Of a stretch of 64,000 nucleotides of DNA, positions 60,197-64,000 are shown piece after piece. The notes under the pieces were generated by a model. It did no database searches. It saw nothing but the letters and a program-made list of their open reading frames with translations, and was not told where the DNA came from. The stretch spans positions 186,001-250,000 of the forward strand of contig NZ_JAUFPQ010000012.1 in the NCBI RefSeq assembly GCF_030409305.1, in the 5' to 3' direction. The stretch's first letter is position 1. Each line of letters opens with the position of its first letter. Source of the DNA: Halomonas maura. GTDB taxonomy: Bacteria > Pseudomonadota > Gammaproteobacteria > Pseudomonadales > Halomonadaceae. The position numbers were made by a program, and so were the translations under genes.

Positions 60197-61119
60197 CGGC
60201 GGTCATGACCGGCCACGGTCGGGTGGTGGTGCTCTACGGCGGCGAGTCCGCCGAGCGGGAGGTCTCGCTGAAGAGCGGGGCAGAGGTCATCGCCGCCCTC
60301 GAGCGGGCCGGGGTGGCCCCCATCGGCTTCGACCCGGCCGAGCAGGGTGGTCTCGCGGGCCTAGAGGCGCTCGCCCCCGATCGGGTCTTTATCGCCCTGC
60401 ATGGCCGGGGCGGCGAGGATGGTACCCTCCAGGGCGCGCTGGAGCTGCTGGGCATCCCCTATACCGGCAGCGGCGTGCTGGCCTCGGCGCTGGGCATGGA
60501 CAAGCAGCGCACCAAGCTGGTCTGGCAGGCGCTGGGCCTGCCCACCCCCGAGAGCGTGATGCTCGGCCCCGATGCCGACTGGGCGGCGGTGGTGGAGCGG
60601 CTCGGCCTGCCGCTGATCGTCAAACCGGTCCACGAGGGCTCGACGCTCGGCATCACCATCGTCGACAGTGCCGAGGCCCTGGCGGCCGCCTACCGCGATG
60701 CCGTGCGCTTCGATGCCCGGGTGATGGCCGAGCGCTTCATCCGTGGCGAGGAATACACGGTGTCATTGCTCGGCGACAGGGTGCTGCCGGCGATCCGCGT
60801 GGAGGTGCCCAGCGGCTTCTATGACTACGAGGCCAAGTACCTCTCCGACGAGACCCTCTACCATCTGCCCTGCGGACTGGCCGAGGACGAGGAGCGATGC
60901 CTGGCGGCGCTGTGCCGGGAGGCCTTCGAGGCCATCGGCTGCACCGGCTGGGGGCGGGTCGACGTCATGCGCGACGCCCAGGGGCGGTTCTGGTTGCTCG
61001 AAGTCAACACCGTGCCCGGCATGACCGACCATAGCCTGGTGCCCCAGGCGGCGGCGCATGCCGGCATCGACTTCGATGCGCTGGTGATGCGCATCCTCGA
61101 CACCGCCGGGCGGGACTAG
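60193..61119 (+). CDS. ddlB: D-alanine-D-alanine ligase DdlB
   Basis: DdlB makes the D-Ala-D-Ala dipeptide used by MurF. The 308-residue ATP-grasp enzyme has [19 protein letters not shown] near the start (with the substrate-binding Glu), [31 protein letters not shown] and the C-terminal [19 protein letters not shown]. Its ATG overlaps the murC stop; a second ATG four codons on is possible. Confidence 0.96.
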   Translation: MTAVMTGHGRVVVLYGGESAEREVSLKSGAEVIAALERAGVAPIGFDPAEQGGLAGLEALAPDRVFIALHGRGGEDGTLQGALELLGIPYTGSGVLASALGMDKQRTKLVWQALGLPTPESVMLGPDADWAAVVERLGLPLIVKPVHEGSTLGITIVDSAEALAAAYRDAVRFDARVMAERFIRGEEYTVSLLGDRVLPAIRVEVPSGFYDYEAKYLSDETLYHLPCGLAEDEERCLAALCREAFEAIGCTGWGRVDVMRDAQGRFWLLEVNTVPGMTDHSLVPQAAAHAGIDFDALVMRILDTAGRD

Positions 61120-61122
61120 CCC

Positions 61123-61848
61123 ATGGCGCGTCGTGGAACCCTGCTCGGTGTGCTGCTGCTGGCGCTGCTGGTCGGTGCCGGTGGCCGTGCCTTGTGGCTG
61201 TGGCTGGATCGCCCCATCGAGCGGGTCTCGATCCGCGGCGAGCTGCACCATGCCGGGGCCGACTACCTGCGTAGCCGGCTCGCGCCCCTCGTCCAGGGCC
61301 GGACCTGGCTGTCGGTGGACCTGGGCGAGCTGCGCGAGCGGGCTCGGGACATCGGCTGGCTGAGCGAGGTGCGCATCCGTCGCGAGTGGCCCGATGCACT
61401 GGTCTTCGAGTTGGTCGAGCAGGTACCCGTGGCGCGCTGGAATGACGACCGGCTGCTGAATGCTGACGGCGAGCCCTTCGACCCCGCGCCCCTCGAGGTG
61501 CCCGAGGAACTGCCCGAGCTCTCGGGGCCGGCGAACAGTGGCGCCGAGGTGTTGGCCTATCACGACGCCCTGGCGGCACGGCTCGCGCCCCAGGAGTTGT
61601 TTCTGCGCCAGCTGCGCCTCGAGGCGCGCGGCGCCTGGCGGTTCCAGCTGGAGGGTGGACTCTGGGTGATGCTGGGGCGCAATCATCGGGACGAGCGGCT
61701 GGCGCGTTTCCTGGCGGCCTGGGAGCGTGAGCTCGGCGAGACCGCGTCGCATATCCGCTACATCGATCTGCGTTACCCCAATGGCGTGGCCGTGGCCTGG
61801 CATGGACAAACCGAACCCGTGGACGATGCCACTACCGATCAAGGCTGA
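61123..61848 (+). CDS. ftsQ: Cell division protein FtsQ
   Basis: FtsQ is a bitopic divisome hub that binds FtsB/FtsL. The 241-residue protein has one membrane helix close to the N-terminus (about residues 5-26), a POTRA domain (about 30-100, with GWLSEVRIRREWPDALVFELVEQVPVARW) and the beta domain ending RYIDLRYPNGVAVAWH. The cytoplasmic head is only about five residues, shorter than in many relatives. It starts three bases after ddlB. Confidence 0.94.
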   Translation: MARRGTLLGVLLLALLVGAGGRALWLWLDRPIERVSIRGELHHAGADYLRSRLAPLVQGRTWLSVDLGELRERARDIGWLSEVRIRREWPDALVFELVEQVPVARWNDDRLLNADGEPFDPAPLEVPEELPELSGPANSGAEVLAYHDALAARLAPQELFLRQLRLEARGAWRFQLEGGLWVMLGRNHRDERLARFLAAWERELGETASHIRYIDLRYPNGVAVAWHGQTEPVDDATTDQG

Positions 61849-61969
61849 ACGGCACCTCATGGTGAATTGCCCGGCCTCCGGGGCACCAGGGTGTTCCTTT
61901 CGGAAGAAAATCGCCGTATCGTGACGGGTGTTTCTTCCCATGGGCTGGTGGATCACGGTGAGTTGTTCC

Positions 61970-61975
61970 TATAAT
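61970..61975 (+). promoter_or_regulatory. Candidate -10 box of an ftsAZ promoter
   Basis: A perfect TATAAT lies in the 197-base ftsQ-ftsA spacer, 70 bases before ftsA, followed by a T-rich patch. The -35 position reads GGTGGA, a poor match. The gap contrasts with the overlapping genes upstream, and no gene is seen in it. Confidence 0.45.
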
Positions 61976-62045
61976 TGGCCCAGGTTTTTTCGTTTCAATC
62001 ATGTATGTCCCCTAGCGGGTTCGGCTCGAGGAGATTTCCCGGCTC

Positions 62046-63344
62046 ATGTCAGGTCCATCCAATGCGTCCAATATGGTAGTCGGGCTGGATATCGGAACAT
62101 CCAAGGTCGTGGCGATCGTGGGGCAACCCACCGATGATGGCGGCGTTGAAATCGCCGGTATCGGCTCCCATCCCTCCCGCGGGATGAAGAAAGGGGTGGT
62201 GATCAATATCGAGTCCACGGTGCAATCGATCCAGCGTGCCGTGGAGGAAGCGGAACTCATGGCGGGTTGCGATATCCACTCCGTCTATGTGGGCATCGCC
62301 GGCAGCCATATCAGCTCGATGAATTCCGATGGCGTGGTCGCCATCAAGGAGCGCGAGGTCGCGCCCTCCGATATCGACCGGGTCATCGATTCCGCCCGTG
62401 CGCGGGCCATCTCCGAGGGGCAGCGGGTCCTGCACGTGCTGCCCCAGGAGTTCGCCATCGATACCCAGGGCGGCATCCGCGAGCCGTTGGGCATGTCCGG
62501 GGTGCGCCTGGAGGCCAGGGTCCACCTGGTAACGGCCGCCCTCAATGCGGTACAGAACATCGAGAAGTGTGTGCGGCGCTGTGGTCTCGAAGTGGATGCC
62601 ATCATCCTCGAGCAGTTGGCCTCCAGCCACGCCGTGCTCACCGAGGATGAGCGGGAACTGGGCGTGTGCATGGTCGACATCGGCGGCGGCACCACCGATA
62701 TCGCGGTCTTCACCGAGGGCGCCATTCGCCACACCGCGGTGATTCCCATCGCCGGTGACCAGGTCACCAACGACATCGCCATGGCGCTGCGCACGCCCAC
62801 GCAGCATGCCGAGGAGATCAAGGTCAAGTACGCCTGTGCGCTGACCCAGCTCGCCGCCAGCGACGAGATGATCAAGGTGCCGAGCGTCGGCGACCGGGCG
62901 GCCCGGGACCTGTCCCGCCAGTCCCTGGCCGAGGTGGTCGAGCCACGCTACGAGGAGCTCTTCACCCTGGTGCGCGACGAGTTGCGTCGCAGCGGATACG
63001 AGGACCTGGTCGCCGCGGGGGTCGTCCTCACGGGGGGCACTTCGCGCATGGAAGGGGTGGTCGAGCTGGCCGAGGAGATCTTCCACATGCCGGTGCGAAT
63101 CGCCTGCCCGCAGAGCGTGCGGGGGCTCGCCGATGTAGTGCGTAACCCGATTTATTCGACGGGGGTCGGTTTGCTACATTACGCTCTACAGGAAGCCCGT
63201 CAGGGGCATGGCCATCAGGGTACTCAGGGGCAGGGTAGCAGCATCTCGGCGCAACCGAGGCGTGGTGACGTCTCCCGGCGCGGACTGGAGGAAGGGATTC
63301 CGGCGCTGGTAAAGCTTAAAGGCTGGTTCAAAGGAAATTTCTGA
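62046..63344 (+). CDS. ftsA: Cell division actin homologue FtsA
   Basis: FtsA tethers FtsZ to the membrane and recruits later division proteins. The 432-residue protein has [15 protein letters not shown] near the start (phosphate 1), the 1C subdomain (about residues 85-165), [14 protein letters not shown] (phosphate 2) and [14 protein letters not shown] (adenosine). A variable Gly/Gln-rich linker (about 385-415) leads to the C-terminal amphipathic helix [11 protein letters not shown], the membrane target sequence. GAGGAG lies upstream of the ATG. Confidence 0.97.
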   Translation: MSGPSNASNMVVGLDIGTSKVVAIVGQPTDDGGVEIAGIGSHPSRGMKKGVVINIESTVQSIQRAVEEAELMAGCDIHSVYVGIAGSHISSMNSDGVVAIKEREVAPSDIDRVIDSARARAISEGQRVLHVLPQEFAIDTQGGIREPLGMSGVRLEARVHLVTAALNAVQNIEKCVRRCGLEVDAIILEQLASSHAVLTEDERELGVCMVDIGGGTTDIAVFTEGAIRHTAVIPIAGDQVTNDIAMALRTPTQHAEEIKVKYACALTQLAASDEMIKVPSVGDRAARDLSRQSLAEVVEPRYEELFTLVRDELRRSGYEDLVAAGVVLTGGTSRMEGVVELAEEIFHMPVRIACPQSVRGLADVVRNPIYSTGVGLLHYALQEARQGHGHQGTQGQGSSISAQPRRGDVSRRGLEEGIPALVKLKGWFKGNF

Positions 63345-63378
63345 CAGGGCCGCGTGCGCGGTCCAGGAGACGGGGCTA

Positions 63379-64000
63379 ATGTTCGAACTTGTAGATAGCG
63401 CACCCTCTAGCAGTGCGGTCATCAAGGTTATCGGTGTCGGTGGCGGCGGCGGGAATGCCGTCAACCACATGGTCGAGAGTAGCATCGAAGGCGTGGAATT
63501 CATCTGTGCCAACACCGATGCCCAGGCGCTGAAGCGGGTGGCGGCCAAGACCGTTCTCCAGCTCGGTAGCGAGATCACCAAGGGACTCGGCGCCGGCGCC
63601 AACCCGGACGTGGGACGCCAGGCGGCCATGGAGGACCGCGAGCGCATCGCCGAACTGCTCGGCGGTGCCGACATGGTGTTCATCACCGCGGGCATGGGCG
63701 GTGGCACCGGCACCGGTGGTGCGCCGGTGGTCGCCCAGGTCGCCAAGGAACTCGGCATCCTGACCGTGGCGGTGGTCACGCGTCCCTTCCCCTTCGAGGG
63801 GCCCAAGCGGATGCGGGCCGCCGAGGAGGGCATGAAGGAGCTCTCCGAGCACGTCGACTCCCTGATCACCATCCCCAACGAGAAGCTGCTGTCGGTGCTG
63901 GGCAAGAGCGCCAGCCTGCTGACCGCCTTCAGCGCCGCCAACGACGTGCTGCTGGGTGCCGTCCAGGGCATTGCCGAGCTGATCACCAGCCCCGGCATCA
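63379..64000 (+). CDS. ftsZ: Cell division GTPase FtsZ, N-terminal part, cut by window edge
   Basis: FtsZ polymerises into the Z-ring. The frame is open for 207 codons from the ATG at 63379, which has AGGAG nine bases upstream, to the end of the window. Visible GTPase motifs are [14 protein letters not shown] (about residues 18-31), ANTDAQAL and the tubulin signature GGGTGTGG at 107-114. The N-terminal domain is complete to about helix H7; the T7 loop and C-terminal peptide lie outside. It follows ftsA by 34 bases. Confidence 0.97.
   Translation, partial: MFELVDSAPSSSAVIKVIGVGGGGGNAVNHMVESSIEGVEFICANTDAQALKRVAAKTVLQLGSEITKGLGAGANPDVGRQAAMEDRERIAELLGGADMVFITAGMGGGTGTGGAPVVAQVAKELGILTVAVVTRPFPFEGPKRMRAAEEGMKELSEHVDSLITIPNEKLLSVLGKSASLLTAFSAANDVLLGAVQGIAELITSPGI

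Overview
The window is high-GC chromosomal DNA from a gammaproteobacterium. Gene content, order and protein style (acidic tails, short-form HisG, Pseudomonas-type PetABC, LpoA, DolP and NPr) point to the Halomonadaceae/Oceanospirillales side of the class, most likely a Halomonas-like organism. That assignment is an inference from family knowledge; no database was searched. From gatB to ftsZ the order follows, with a few gaps, the block known from Pseudomonas, so nearly all of the window is conserved core genome.

Layout. 1-2.6 kb is a small accessory-looking stretch: a truncated FAD-linked oxidase, a 4-oxalocrotonate tautomerase family protein, a DUF6435-like mini-protein, an Asp/Gly-rich secreted protein and a PuuR-like XRE-cupin regulator. 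2.9-6.1 kb (minus) is gatCAB, for tRNA-dependent amidation. 6.3-16.4 kb (plus) is mreBCD-maf-rng-yhdP-tldD, covering cell shape, nucleotide sanitation, RNA processing, envelope lipid transport and a protease. After a repeat-rich convergent spacer come darP (minus) and pmbA/tldE (plus). 18.7-26.8 kb (minus) is npr-rapZ-ptsN-hpf, rpoN, lptB-lptA-lptC, kdsC-kdsD and yrbG, joining the nitrogen PTS and sigma-54 to LPS transport and Kdo synthesis. 27-33.9 kb (plus) is mlaFEDCB-ibaG-murA-hisG-hisD, ending at a strong hairpin. 34-38 kb holds algW (minus), a Nif3-family gene (plus), zapG (minus) and zapE (plus).

38.1-43.3 kb (plus) carries rplM-rpsI, the cytochrome bc1 operon petABC and the stringent starvation genes sspA-sspB, each unit ending in a visible hairpin. 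43.3-46.6 kb (minus) is lpoA-yraN-diaA-dolP, concerned with the envelope and replication timing. 46.7-47.9 kb is rsmI followed by the RNase P RNA gene. From 47.97 kb to the right edge is the dcw division and cell-wall cluster, rsmH-ftsL-ftsI-murE-murF-mraY-murD-ftsW-murG-murC-ddlB-ftsQ-ftsA-ftsZ, with ftsZ cut by the window end. Most dcw genes overlap by a few bases, which suggests translational coupling.

Together the genes form an envelope-growth neighbourhood: precursor synthesis (murA, murC-G, mraY, ddlB), elongation (mreBCD), division (fts genes, zapE, zapG), a PBP1a activator (lpoA), LPS export and phospholipid retrograde transport, plus translation and respiration genes. No prophage, insertion sequence, CRISPR array, tRNA gene or defence system was recognised. 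I found no convincing undescribed multi-gene system. The more unusual signals are an apparent ATC start codon for mreC, a dcw cluster without mraZ, a short GC-rich repeat family in convergent or operon-end spacers, and the Asp/Gly-rich secreted protein.
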